A stretch of DNA of 11,609 nucleotides from Flavobacteriales bacterium UBA3477 (lineage in GTDB: Bacteria > Bacteroidota > Bacteroidia > Flavobacteriales > Schleiferiaceae), in assembly GCA_002378005.1 (NCBI GenBank), contig DFQY01000014.1:1-11609 (forward strand). The letters run 5' to 3'. The notes under the pieces were generated by a model. The model was not told the DNA's origin. It saw only the letters and a program-made list of their open reading frames with translations, and did not search any database. Positions 1 to 7,079 of the stretch are shown one piece after another. Positions within the stretch are counted from its first letter, which is position 1, and every line of letters begins with the position of its first letter. The position numbers and the translations under genes were made by a program.

Positions 1-99
1 ACCATCATGGTACAAAGTGCGTTCAAGCGCGCCTTCCCGGACAAAAAGCTTTCGTTTAAATACACCACCGTCATGGGCGGTGTTGGCAGCCTAGAGTAA
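1..99 (+). CDS. C-terminal end of a protein, possibly ferredoxin-NADP reductase (5' truncated)
   Basis: An open frame enters from the left edge in frame 1 and stops at TAA 97-99, giving 32 residues. The tail contains FPDKKLSFKYTTVMGG. A "(H/F)PD-x-(K/R)-L-x-F-x-YTT" ending resembles the C-terminus of thioredoxin-reductase-like ferredoxin-NADP reductases of Bacteroidota; this is from memory, not a search. The next gene starts 3 bases after the stop and encodes a [2Fe-2S] ferredoxin, so the two are almost certainly co-transcribed, and a reductase/ferredoxin electron-transfer pair makes sense. All catalytic domains lie outside the window, so the name is tentative. That a coding sequence ends here is much surer than its identity. 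Confidence 0.55.
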   Translation, partial: TIMVQSAFKRAFPDKKLSFKYTTVMGGVGSLE

Positions 100-102
100 A
101 CC

Positions 103-426
103 ATGTCAGATATTACTGTCCATATCATCGACCGTGAAGGTGTACAACACGATGTTGCTGCCCCAACCGACATGAACATGAACCTAATGGAGGTTTGTAA
201 AGCATATGAATTGCCGTTGAAAGGAACTTGTGGAGGCATGGCCATGTGTGCTTCCTGTCATTGCTACATTGAAAGCGACCATGAGCTCAACGAACCTTCT
301 GAAGATGAGGAGGATATGCTTGACCAAGCGTTTTTTGTTGAAGATAATAGCCGATTAGGTTGCCAAATTTTCATGAAAGAAGCGCTCAACGGATTGACCG
401 TCCGTTTGGCCGAGGAAAGCGAATAA
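103..426 (+). CDS. [2Fe-2S] ferredoxin, adrenodoxin/ISC-like type
   Basis: This is a 107-residue soluble electron carrier of the plant/vertebrate-type ferredoxin fold. The cluster ligands are visible as C43-x5-C49-x2-C52 (within TCGGMAMCASCHC) and C87 (RLGCQIF). That spacing is typical of adrenodoxin-like ferredoxins serving Fe-S assembly, haem or P450 chemistry. An extra cysteine, C54, directly follows the motif. The segment after the cluster loop is very acidic (residues 58-81, rich in D and E), as expected for docking to a basic reductase. There is no signal peptide, so the protein is cytoplasmic. The ATG follows the preceding stop by 3 bases, which supports an operon with the possible reductase upstream. 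The length is normal for the family. Which partner it serves cannot be told from the window. Confidence 0.93.
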   Translation: MSDITVHIIDREGVQHDVAAPTDMNMNLMEVCKAYELPLKGTCGGMAMCASCHCYIESDHELNEPSEDEEDMLDQAFFVEDNSRLGCQIFMKEALNGLTVRLAEESE

Positions 427-500
427 TTCCATCAATATCGCCTACCCACCTTCCTTCCATCGAACTTGAATGTTATCTTAGCGGGATTCAGATCTATCCC

Positions 501-2660
501 ATGAAAAAAACATTCGTACTCCTAACCGCAATGCTCGTTTCTTTTGGAAGCATTGCACAACAAAGCATTGAACTTTCTACCCTTTGGCAGCGCTATGCCT
601 TTTACGCCGGTGGCATCAGCGGCCTGCGTAGCATGAGCGACAGTGAGCATTACACAGCCCAAGGCGAAGGCACCATTGAGAAATATAATTACCACAGCGG
701 TGAAAAAGTTGCCCTTATACTCGATGTTAATGCGCTCATCAGTGAAGAAGCGTCGGTACCTTCATTTGACGCTTACGATCTAAGCACAGATGAGCAGTGG
801 GCACTTCTTGAAACTGAGACCGATCAAATCTATCGCCGTAGTTCAAAAAGTGTGGTTTGGGTAGTTAACCTTCAAAGCCAGCAGGCAACGAAAATTCGTC
901 CCGAAAAAATCAGCAACGCAACCTTTTCGCCGGATGCAAACTACGTAGTCTATGTCTACGACAACAACCTATACATCTACGACATCAGTGAAGATGCGCA
1001 CATAAGAATCACCTCTGACGGTGCTTTCAACAAGATCATCAACGGGGCAACGGACTGGGTATACGAAGAAGAATTCGCCATTGTAAAGGCCTTTTGGTGG
1101 TCGCCAAACTCAGATAAATTGGCCTACCTAAGGTTTGACGAAAGCAACGTTCGCAGCTTCAACATGGACATTTATGGGAAGGAATTGTATCCTAACCCAT
1201 CTACTTTCAAATACCCAAAAGCAGGTGAAGACAACAGTATTGTTACCGCACATATTTGGGATATGAATTCTGGTAAGGTCATCGACGCGTTAAGCGATGT
1301 TGAATACGAATACCTGCCGCGTGCACAGTGGTCAAACGAGAATACTTGGGTGGTGAGTACCTTAAACAGACTACAAAACGAATTCAACCTATATGCCGTA
1401 GATGCTACGTCTGGAGCTGCGCAAAACATCTACCACGAGACGGACGAAAAGTACTTAGAAATTAACGACGAGTTGTACTTCCTAGAAGACGGGTCTTTCG
1501 TGCTATTGAGCGATCGCGACGGATGGAACCACTTATACCACGTCGCTCCTAACGGCAAGATCAAGCGTCAAATCACTAAAGGTGAATACAACGTAACACG
1601 CCTTTACGGCATGGATGATCGCAACAGATTGTACTACCAGAGTTCTGAGCGTTCCGCCATTGAGCGTAACATCTACAGCATTAAAATCAACGGTTCTGGA
1701 AAAGTAAACCTGGCACAAGAGGAAGGGACGCACAACGCAACCTTCACCCCTGATTTTAAGCAATTCATCAACACCTACAGCGCTGAGGGCATTCCTACAC
1801 GAGTAACCTTACGGGAATCGGCCAAAGGAAAAACTCTGCGTACCATCAAAACCAACGAGCGCGCAGAAAAGGCCCTCGAAACGTATACATACAGCCCAAA
1901 GGAATTCTTTGCCCTTAACACACCGACGGGCGGTGAATTGAACGCATGGATGATCAAGCCCGTCGACTTTGACGAAAACAAGACCTACCCCCTATTTATC
2001 TTTGTATATGGCGGTCCGGGCAACCAAACAGTTACAAACAGTTACGATGCTTTCCGCGGCATGTGGTTCCAAATGTTGGCTAATGAGCTTGACATCATCG
2101 TTGCAAGTGTCGACAACCACGGAACTGATGGCCGTAGTGAGGAATTTAAAAAAAGTACCTACGGACAGATGGGGAAACTCGAAACCCGCGATCAAACGGA
2201 AGCGGCTTTGGAATTGGCCAAGCGTCCCTATATCAATGGAGATCGCATCGGCGTCTTTGGTTGGAGCTATGGAGGCTATATGGCTTCAAACTGTGTATTC
2301 CAGAGTCCAGAAATCTTCAAAATGGCCATTGCCGTGGCGCCGGTGACGAATTGGCGATTCTACGATAACATCTACACAGAGCGCTACATGGGCTTGCCTT
2401 CGGATAATGGTGACGGATATGATGAGGACAGTCCTTTATCGCATGTGGACGGCCTTCAAGGAAAATACCTTTTGATTCACGGAACGGGCGATGACAACGT
2501 TCACGTGCAAAACTCTATGCGCATGGTTGAAGCTTTGGTCCAAGCGGATAAGGATTTCGATTGGTTTGCCTACCCGGATAAAAACCATGGAATCTACGGA
2601 GGCAACACCACCATGCATCTGTACCGAATGATGACGGAGTTCATTGCTGAGAATTTATAA
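501..2660 (+). CDS. Secreted dipeptidyl peptidase IV (peptidase family S9B)
   Basis: This 719-residue serine exopeptidase should remove X-Pro or X-Ala dipeptides from the N-terminus of peptides. It begins with a cleavable signal peptide (MKKTFVLL...SIAQQ), implying a periplasmic or surface location. A beta-propeller domain (about residues 90-450) carries the S9B substrate-anchoring double Glu in DWVYEEEF (E190/E191). The C-terminal alpha/beta hydrolase holds YGGPGNQ (oxyanion Tyr503), the nucleophile elbow GWSYGGYM (Ser589), the acid in GTGDDNVH (Asp664, with substrate-contact Asn666) and His696 in DKNHGIYGG. All catalytic residues are intact and the length matches the family. ATG 501 is chosen because it directly precedes the signal peptide. 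The frame is open back to 360, but that part overlaps the ferredoxin gene and encodes no secretion signal. The peptide symporter downstream is a sensible partner. Confidence 0.95.
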   Translation: MKKTFVLLTAMLVSFGSIAQQSIELSTLWQRYAFYAGGISGLRSMSDSEHYTAQGEGTIEKYNYHSGEKVALILDVNALISEEASVPSFDAYDLSTDEQWALLETETDQIYRRSSKSVVWVVNLQSQQATKIRPEKISNATFSPDANYVVYVYDNNLYIYDISEDAHIRITSDGAFNKIINGATDWVYEEEFAIVKAFWWSPNSDKLAYLRFDESNVRSFNMDIYGKELYPNPSTFKYPKAGEDNSIVTAHIWDMNSGKVIDALSDVEYEYLPRAQWSNENTWVVSTLNRLQNEFNLYAVDATSGAAQNIYHETDEKYLEINDELYFLEDGSFVLLSDRDGWNHLYHVAPNGKIKRQITKGEYNVTRLYGMDDRNRLYYQSSERSAIERNIYSIKINGSGKVNLAQEEGTHNATFTPDFKQFINTYSAEGIPTRVTLRESAKGKTLRTIKTNERAEKALETYTYSPKEFFALNTPTGGELNAWMIKPVDFDENKTYPLFIFVYGGPGNQTVTNSYDAFRGMWFQMLANELDIIVASVDNHGTDGRSEEFKKSTYGQMGKLETRDQTEAALELAKRPYINGDRIGVFGWSYGGYMASNCVFQSPEIFKMAIAVAPVTNWRFYDNIYTERYMGLPSDNGDGYDEDSPLSHVDGLQGKYLLIHGTGDDNVHVQNSMRMVEALVQADKDFDWFAYPDKNHGIYGGNTTMHLYRMMTEFIAENL

Positions 2661-2694
2661 GAATTGGACCCTAGCCGCTCTTAGAAATAAAATG

Positions 2695-2702
2695 TATACT
2701 TG
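2695..2702 (+). promoter_or_regulatory. Candidate -7 element for the peptide symporter
   Basis: TATACTTG matches the Bacteroidota -7 consensus TAnnTTTG at all but one defined position and lies 24 bases before the ATG at 2727. No TTG or TTTG is present at the expected 17-23 base distance upstream, so this is a weak call. The symporter may instead, or in addition, be read through from the peptidase gene, since no terminator is visible between them. Confidence 0.3.
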
Positions 2703-2726
2703 TTGAACACAAAAAACACCTGAAAC

Positions 2727-4229
2727 ATGAGTGATCAATCTATGAAGCATCCACCAGCGCTGTGGACGCTGTTTTTATCAGAAATGTGGGAGCGTTTCTG
2801 TTACTATGGGATGCGTGCCCTTTTGACCCTATTCCTTATCGAATCGATGATGAAAGGCAACTCAGAAGCGTTCTTAATTTATGGAGCCTATACTGCATTA
2901 GTTTATGCTGCGCCTATCCTTGGGGGCCGACTAGCCGATAAATACCTCGGATACCAATACGCCATCATGCTCGGTGCCGTGTTGATGTCTATTGGTGAAT
3001 TCCTCATCGTAGCGAGCACAGATATCTTAGATTTAAATACCGCACTTCGCGATACACTTATGCTTATAGGTATGGGTGGTTTGATCGTGGGTAACGGCTA
3101 CTTCAAAGCGAATATTTCTACCATCGTAGGTAAACTATACAAAGACGGCGATCCACGTCGCGATTCTGGTTTCACCATTTTCTACATCGGGATTAATATT
3201 GGTGCCTTATTGGCAACAACGGTAGTAGCGGTAGTCGGTAAACAATATGGTTTCGAGTACGGTTTCGGTCTTGCAGGTTTGGGTATGCTTGCCGGTCTTT
3301 TCATCTTCTGGAGCGGTCGTAAAAAATATGAGGACGTACCGAACATAAATATCACCGAAGCAGGACGTGAAAGTTGGTTGGGTATGGAGCGTTGGAAAAC
3401 AATCACCATCCTATCGCTTTTATTGATTCCGTTGTGTTTTGTGCTTATCGCGCAAAACCAAATTCTCATCTACTTGCTTATCGCCATCTTCATTTTGGTA
3501 GTCTACCAATTGATTTCTGCCGGTGTAAAAGAAGGTGATGTATGGCGAGATCGTATGATTGCTTTGACCATCATGATGGTGATCAACATCATCTTCTGGG
3601 CAGCGTTTGAACAAGCTGGAACTTCTCTAACACTTTTCGCTAAAGAAAATGTAAACCGTATGGTCGGCAGCTGGGAAATGCCAGCAACCATGACGCAGTT
3701 CTTTAACCCATTCTTCATCATCACCTTTGGTTCATTATTCTCTTGGATGTGGATCAAGTTAGATGCAATGGGAAAGAATCCTTCCATCCCAATGAAGTTT
3801 AGCTACGGTATTCTGCAGCTCGGTGCTGGATATTTGGTTACGATCATCGGTATGCAGTTTGCAAACGAGGCGTTCCAAGTACCGCTATTGACCTTGGTAT
3901 TCTTGTACATGCTTCACACTACAGGGGAATTATTCTTGAGTCCAATTGGACTCTCAATGGTAACTAAGTTGGCTCCAAAGCAAATTGCCGGTACGGCTAT
4001 GGGTGGTTGGTTCCTCTCTTTCGCGATGGCGAACTATCTCGCTGGTGCTATCGCCACCCTCACCGGTGGTGAAGGTCACGGCGGTGAAGCGGTCGCATTG
4101 AGTGCTCAAGAAGGTCTTCATACTTATGTAGATACCTTCTCTACCCTCGGTTTCGTATTGATTGGTTTCGCCATACTTATCGCGTTATTGAGCAAGCCAT
4201 TGAACAAGCTAATGCACGGCGTCGTGTAA
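2727..4229 (+). CDS. POT/PTR2-family proton-dependent oligopeptide symporter
   Basis: This 500-residue inner-membrane protein of the major facilitator superfamily should import di- and tripeptides with protons. The TM1 signature ExxERFxYYG is complete (E19, E22, R23, F24, Y26, Y27, G28). K127 in YFKANIS is the conserved TM4 lysine. The PTR2 signature FYxxINxGA is at 152-160, the TM7 segment FEQAGTSLTLF is near 294-304, and the TM10 segment GELFLSPIGL carries E401. About 12-14 hydrophobic segments are evident and the length is typical of bacterial POT proteins. It follows the secreted dipeptidyl peptidase by 66 bases on the same strand and is closed by a strong terminator. The pair plausibly feeds peptide-derived amino acids to the cell. 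Exact substrate range cannot be read from sequence. Confidence 0.95.
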   Translation: MSDQSMKHPPALWTLFLSEMWERFCYYGMRALLTLFLIESMMKGNSEAFLIYGAYTALVYAAPILGGRLADKYLGYQYAIMLGAVLMSIGEFLIVASTDILDLNTALRDTLMLIGMGGLIVGNGYFKANISTIVGKLYKDGDPRRDSGFTIFYIGINIGALLATTVVAVVGKQYGFEYGFGLAGLGMLAGLFIFWSGRKKYEDVPNINITEAGRESWLGMERWKTITILSLLLIPLCFVLIAQNQILIYLLIAIFILVVYQLISAGVKEGDVWRDRMIALTIMMVINIIFWAAFEQAGTSLTLFAKENVNRMVGSWEMPATMTQFFNPFFIITFGSLFSWMWIKLDAMGKNPSIPMKFSYGILQLGAGYLVTIIGMQFANEAFQVPLLTLVFLYMLHTTGELFLSPIGLSMVTKLAPKQIAGTAMGGWFLSFAMANYLAGAIATLTGGEGHGGEAVALSAQEGLHTYVDTFSTLGFVLIGFAILIALLSKPLNKLMHGVV

Positions 4230-4251
4230 CTTTAGCATAGTTTTATCATAC

Positions 4252-4286
4252 GAACCCCGCGCCTTCTGCGCGGGGTTCTTTATTTT
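4252..4286 (+). terminator. Strong intrinsic terminator after the peptide symporter
   Basis: A perfect 11-bp stem is formed by GAACCCCGCGC (4252-4262) and GCGCGGGGTTC (4268-4278), with a 5-base CTTCT loop and TTTATTTT immediately after. It ends 6 bases before the next start codon, so it separates the symporter transcript from the thioredoxin-like gene. Confidence 0.92.
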
Positions 4287-4292
4287 AGACCT

Positions 4293-4805
4293 ATGAAAAA
4301 ATTTGCCCTACTCCTTGGAGTACTTTGCTCCACACTTTGTCTGGCTCAAGAAAAAATCCAATGGATGAGTATCGAAGAAGCCTATGAGCTTACCTTGAAG
4401 GAAGAGAATCCCAAGAAAATCTTCATAGATGTGTATACAGACTGGTGTGGATGGTGCAAGCGCATGGATAAGGCCACCTTCCAAAACGAAGAGGTGGCTG
4501 CCTATATGAACGAGCATTACTACAATGTAAAGTTTGATGCGGAGCAAAAGGAATCCATAGAAATGCTAGGTAATACTTTTGAGTTTGTACCACAGGGAGG
4601 CCGAGGCTACCACGAATTGGCCGCAGCGCTCTTGAACGGCAAAATGAGTTACCCCACCGTAGTATTTATGAATGCTAATTTCGAGATGCTCAGTCCTGTA
4701 CCAGGTTATCAGGAGCCCACAGGTTTCATGCAAGTCGCGCGTTTCTTCGGTGACGATATTTATAAGGAACAGTCCTGGCAAGACTATTCAGGAAACGGTA
4801 ACTAA
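4293..4805 (+). CDS. Secreted thioredoxin-fold protein (thioredoxin_7/DUF255-like)
   Basis: This 170-residue protein has an N-terminal signal peptide (MKKFALLLG...CLAQ) and should act in the periplasm or cell envelope. The redox motif is WCGWCKRM (C52-G-W-C55), preceded by the strand KKIFIDVYTD, and a cis-Pro is present in SYPTVVFMN (P121). This is the arrangement of the thioredoxin_7-type family common in Bacteroidota envelopes. The short C-terminus after the fold (about residues 150-170) has no recognisable domain. A general disulfide reductase or isomerase role is likely, but the partner is unknown. The gene starts right after the symporter terminator. Its stop codon overlaps the stop of the convergent gene by 3 bases, with no terminator visible between them. 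Confidence 0.87.
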   Translation: MKKFALLLGVLCSTLCLAQEKIQWMSIEEAYELTLKEENPKKIFIDVYTDWCGWCKRMDKATFQNEEVAAYMNEHYYNVKFDAEQKESIEMLGNTFEFVPQGGRGYHELAAALLNGKMSYPTVVFMNANFEMLSPVPGYQEPTGFMQVARFFGDDIYKEQSWQDYSGNGN

Positions 4806-5671
4806 TCTAAAGTCACTGTTACCCCGAGTCCTGCAACTGATTTTAATTGCCAACCCTCAAAGGCATCAAAATCTTTAACGAACTGATAATTAATGTTAAG
4901 CGTGAACCACTTGTCGAGCTTATAATAAGATATAAGTTCTCCCCTTACATCCAACTCCGGGTTTTCATCGAAATAATTATAGAAAAAGTCCGTCCTCAAT
5001 AAGATTTTGAAAGTGCGCCAATAAATCTTATTGAATGTTAATGTTGCATTTGCACCACCTTGTAAAAGTGTACTACTAGTGCTGTCAACACCAAATGCTC
5101 CTAATTCTCGAATGTTCGAGTCTAAAACAAATGTTGTTTTCGTACCAAGTGGCGCGAAATACAAACTCCAGCTCTTGTAGCGGTTGCTTATTGCACCTAA
5201 AGAAAATTGAGCATATACTGGGGATCCAATATTACTGATCATACTTAATCTAGCAGTATCTTCTACTGCATAGCCAGGCATTGCTTGAGTATTCAATTCA
5301 ACCTGAGCGGAAATTCTTACAAATTTTTTATCGTCTATTCCACCCCTGGAGAAATTACCAACATACTGGAGATTGTCTATGGTTTTAGTAGTTCTACCTA
5401 ATTGATTATTCAAACCATAATTCAGCTGCAATAAATGACGGCCTGTAGCTTTTTGAGACTGTATTTTGAGTTGTTCACGAACCATTAATGATGCATTGGT
5501 ATTACTCTCACCTCCTTGAGTCCAATTACGCAAGTCGGTACGCATAAAGTTGACATTATACATCCCTTTATGCTCATAAACTCTTTTCTTGGTGGTATCC
5601 GTTTGAGCTACCGCTTTGAATGAAAAACACATTCCAAAAACTAAAAAGACTATTTTCCATTTGATTTTCAT
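4802..5671 (-). CDS. DUF3078 family envelope protein, probable beta-barrel
   Basis: This 289-residue protein has a signal peptide (MKIKWKIVFLVFG...AVAQ). Features recalled from DUF3078 proteins are an early RNWTQGGESNTNAS segment, LNYGLNNQLG, a TQAMPGYAV segment, SLYFAPLGTK and GAFGVDSTS. The remainder is alternating polar/hydrophobic strands, including a C-terminal strand ending V-T-V-T-L-D, consistent with an outer-membrane beta-barrel. The family has no established function; the membrane location is inference. The start at 5669-5671 is the ATG directly before the signal peptide. Four hand-counted 60-base lines give about 34% G+C, clearly lower than most neighbours. The gene is divergent from the small secreted protein at 5717 (45 bases between starts) and convergent with the thioredoxin-like gene. 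Confidence 0.83.
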   Translation of the reverse strand: MKIKWKIVFLVFGMCFSFKAVAQTDTTKKRVYEHKGMYNVNFMRTDLRNWTQGGESNTNASLMVREQLKIQSQKATGRHLLQLNYGLNNQLGRTTKTIDNLQYVGNFSRGGIDDKKFVRISAQVELNTQAMPGYAVEDTARLSMISNIGSPVYAQFSLGAISNRYKSWSLYFAPLGTKTTFVLDSNIRELGAFGVDSTSSTLLQGGANATLTFNKIYWRTFKILLRTDFFYNYFDENPELDVRGELISYYKLDKWFTLNINYQFVKDFDAFEGWQLKSVAGLGVTVTLD

Positions 5672-5716
5672 GTGGTTATTTTATAGATTTATAAGAGTAA
5701 ACTTAATATTTTCAAA

Positions 5717-6169
5717 ATGAAAAATCTACTAACATCAATTTTCTTGTGTGGAGCATTTACAACCTTTGCTCAAGTAACTCCCACAAGCGGCACTCAAGGA
5801 GCGGTAACTGGAGGGGCTATGGTGACCACAAAAACGCCTGGAAAATTGGCCGGTGTTTCCATGCAAGATATAAATAGATTGCAGGGCTCATATAGCAATG
5901 GAAACATTAAAGCTGATGGTGATAAACTTAATATTCAAGTCAAGGATGACTTGGCGGGCGCTATGGATTTTACAGGTACGGTGGTTGTAGCCACGACTTT
6001 AATTCTAGAATTGGACGGTTTCGATCAGATTAGCGGTTCGGCGATGCAAATTCAAATTACTGTTGCTCCCCCTAACAAGGCGAATCCTAGAGAATTATAC
6101 GTTATCAAGCAATTTGGGAGTAGTGATAAGTGGGTATTGACAGAAGATCCGTTTAACCCAAAAGACTGA
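5717..6169 (+). CDS. Small secreted protein of unknown function
   Basis: This 150-residue protein is not recognised. It has a clear signal peptide (MKNLLTSIFLCGAFTTFAQ) followed by a Gly/Thr/Ser-rich low-complexity stretch (about residues 20-45, TPTSGTQGAVTGGAMVTTKT). The remaining roughly 100 residues are mostly beta-like, including a hydrophobic strand (TGTVVVATTLILELDGF), and end in a charged tail NPKD. No cysteines remain after the signal peptide, and no lipobox, transmembrane segment or catalytic motif is seen. It shares its 45-base upstream region with the divergent DUF3078 gene and is ended by a bidirectional terminator. Its AT content resembles that of the DUF3078 gene, so the two may belong together. 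The secretion signal, codon-like composition and terminator make it a real gene. Confidence 0.75.
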   Translation: MKNLLTSIFLCGAFTTFAQVTPTSGTQGAVTGGAMVTTKTPGKLAGVSMQDINRLQGSYSNGNIKADGDKLNIQVKDDLAGAMDFTGTVVVATTLILELDGFDQISGSAMQIQITVAPPNKANPRELYVIKQFGSSDKWVLTEDPFNPKD

Positions 6170-6190
6170 CGTGAGTACAATAACACTTTC

Positions 6191-6222
6191 AAAAAAAGCC
6201 CCGCTTTGAGCGGGGCTTTTTC
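6191..6222. terminator. Bidirectional intrinsic terminator between convergent genes
   Basis: The stem GCCCCGCT (6198-6205) pairs with AGCGGGGC (6209-6216) around a TTG loop. Seven A bases flank it on the left and five T bases on the right, so it gives a U-tract on either strand. It serves the small secreted protein ending at 6169 and the regulator gene whose stop codon (6223-6225) abuts it. Confidence 0.92.
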
Positions 6223-6894
6223 TTAGAATTTAAAATCGTACCCTTTGAGGGTGAGTTTGTCGTATTCTTTTTGATCGAACTCGAATAAGCGACTTGGTTT
6301 CTTGTTGCCAGGGGCTTCGAATATGCTCTCTCCTACTTCCACAAGTAATTTGCTACGCATGAACTTTTTGCGGAAATTGCGTTTGTCTAAATCCTTACCC
6401 AAACATTCTTCGTACAACGCGTGAATCATATTAAAGGTGAACTGCTTTGGAAGCAAAACGAATCCGATAGGACGGTGCTTTACACGGCGTTTCAAGCGCT
6501 CGTACGCCATCTCAAGGATTTCATTATGATCAAAAATCATTTCTGGAGCCTCATTGAGGTTCATCCACTCGTACCCTTCTACCTTGACGTTCTTAACGAG
6601 ATCCCAATTCACCAATGCGTAGTGCGCAATGTTCACAACACGACCCATGGGGTTGCGGTACACTTTCGCAAAGGCATTGAGTTGTTCGAGATACACCTTA
6701 TCCATGCCAAGAATCTTCACAGCCAATCGTTTGGCAACATCTTCTACGCTTTCTGAAGCACTAACCCAGTTGCTAGGCAGCATGGGTGCTCCACGATAAG
6801 GCTCTTCTGATTTCTTTCCGACGAGCGTCACTAATTTCTCGCCGTCAAAGGCAATTACGACGAGTGAGGTTCCTAAGGCAACATCAAATTTCAT
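6223..6894 (-). CDS. NrtR/AraR-type transcriptional regulator: degenerate Nudix domain plus winged helix
   Basis: This 223-residue cytoplasmic protein has an N-terminal Nudix-like domain (about 1-135) and a C-terminal winged-helix domain (about 142-223; RPIGFVLLPKQFTF, LDKRNFRKKF, KKPSRLFEFD). The architecture is that of NrtR-family regulators, in which the Nudix fold senses a nucleotide or sugar ligand. The Nudix box GX5EX7REUXEEXGU keeps only E48, R56, G63 and M64. The leading Gly is N42, and the three catalytic glutamates are L57, K60 and I61, so hydrolase activity is not expected. The family motif YLEQLxxF...GRVV...YALV is present at 68-95. ATG 6894 is preferred over the in-frame TTG at 6915 because that TTG lies inside the predicted -7 element. 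The sugar symporter further upstream on the same strand fits an AraR-like sugar-sensing role; the ligand is unknown. Confidence 0.85.
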   Translation of the reverse strand: MKFDVALGTSLVVIAFDGEKLVTLVGKKSEEPYRGAPMLPSNWVSASESVEDVAKRLAVKILGMDKVYLEQLNAFAKVYRNPMGRVVNIAHYALVNWDLVKNVKVEGYEWMNLNEAPEMIFDHNEILEMAYERLKRRVKHRPIGFVLLPKQFTFNMIHALYEECLGKDLDKRNFRKKFMRSKLLVEVGESIFEAPGNKKPSRLFEFDQKEYDKLTLKGYDFKF

Positions 6895-6903
6895 AAGTAA
6901 GAG

Positions 6904-6920
6904 TATTTGCAGCAAATATA
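6904..6920 (-). promoter_or_regulatory. Promoter -7 element overlapped by a 15-base palindrome, upstream of the NrtR-like gene
   Basis: On the minus strand TATATTTG (6920 down to 6913) is an exact match to TAnnTTTG. A perfect palindrome with 7-bp arms and one central base (TATTTGC-N-GCAAATA, 6904-6918) covers most of that element and the expected start site, ending 9 bases before the ATG at 6894. No good -33 TTG lies at 17-23 bases, which suits a weak or regulated promoter. The likely reading is an operator for autoregulation; this is inference. Confidence 0.55.
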
Positions 6921-7032
6921 TAAAATGTCCAAGTGGAACTTTATTTTACGATGTTAAGTTAAGGTTAATCAGGGGTTTGAGAATATTAAGTTCCAATGAA
7001 GAACAATTATTAGACCCAAAAGTTCAGCGATT

Positions 7033-7070
7033 GAAAAGAAAAAAGCCGCCTGGAAATCCAAGCGGCTTTT
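7033..7070 (-). terminator. Intrinsic terminator downstream of tRNA-His
   Basis: The arms aaaagccgc (7041-7049) and gcggctttt (7062-7070) pair, extended by TGG/CCA across one C-A mismatch to an AAAT loop. Read on the minus strand the hairpin is followed by TTTTTTCTTTTC, 10 bases past the tRNA 3' end. It insulates the regulator gene from tRNA transcription. Confidence 0.85.
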
Positions 7071-7079
7071 CATCTTCAG

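Noticed and set aside
360..500. In-frame upstream extension of the dipeptidyl peptidase reading frame
   Set aside because: It overlaps the ferredoxin gene in another frame, encodes a charged segment without secretion features, and the signal peptide begins exactly at ATG 501.
1172..2618. Several minus-strand open frames inside the peptidase gene
   Set aside because: They are low-complexity antisense shadows of a fully conserved gene with all catalytic residues intact.
5681..5694. TTATA-GATT-TATAA dyad between the DUF3078 and small secreted genes
   Set aside because: Short arms made only of A and T in an AT-rich spacer; expected by chance, and no clear TAnnTTTG is seen on either strand there.
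6223..6894. Active Nudix hydrolase such as ADP-ribose pyrophosphatase
   Set aside because: The catalytic glutamates of the Nudix box are replaced and a winged-helix domain follows, so a regulator is the better call.
6895..6915. TTG start at 6915 for the NrtR-like gene
   Set aside because: The TTG is part of the predicted -7 element TATATTTG, and the conserved domain begins right after the ATG at 6894.
6934..6995. Inverted TGGAACTT ... AAGTTCCA (6934-6941 and 6988-6995)
   Set aside because: The 8-bp arms are 46 bases apart with no gene or promoter placed to use both; a chance match is likely in this AT-rich spacer.
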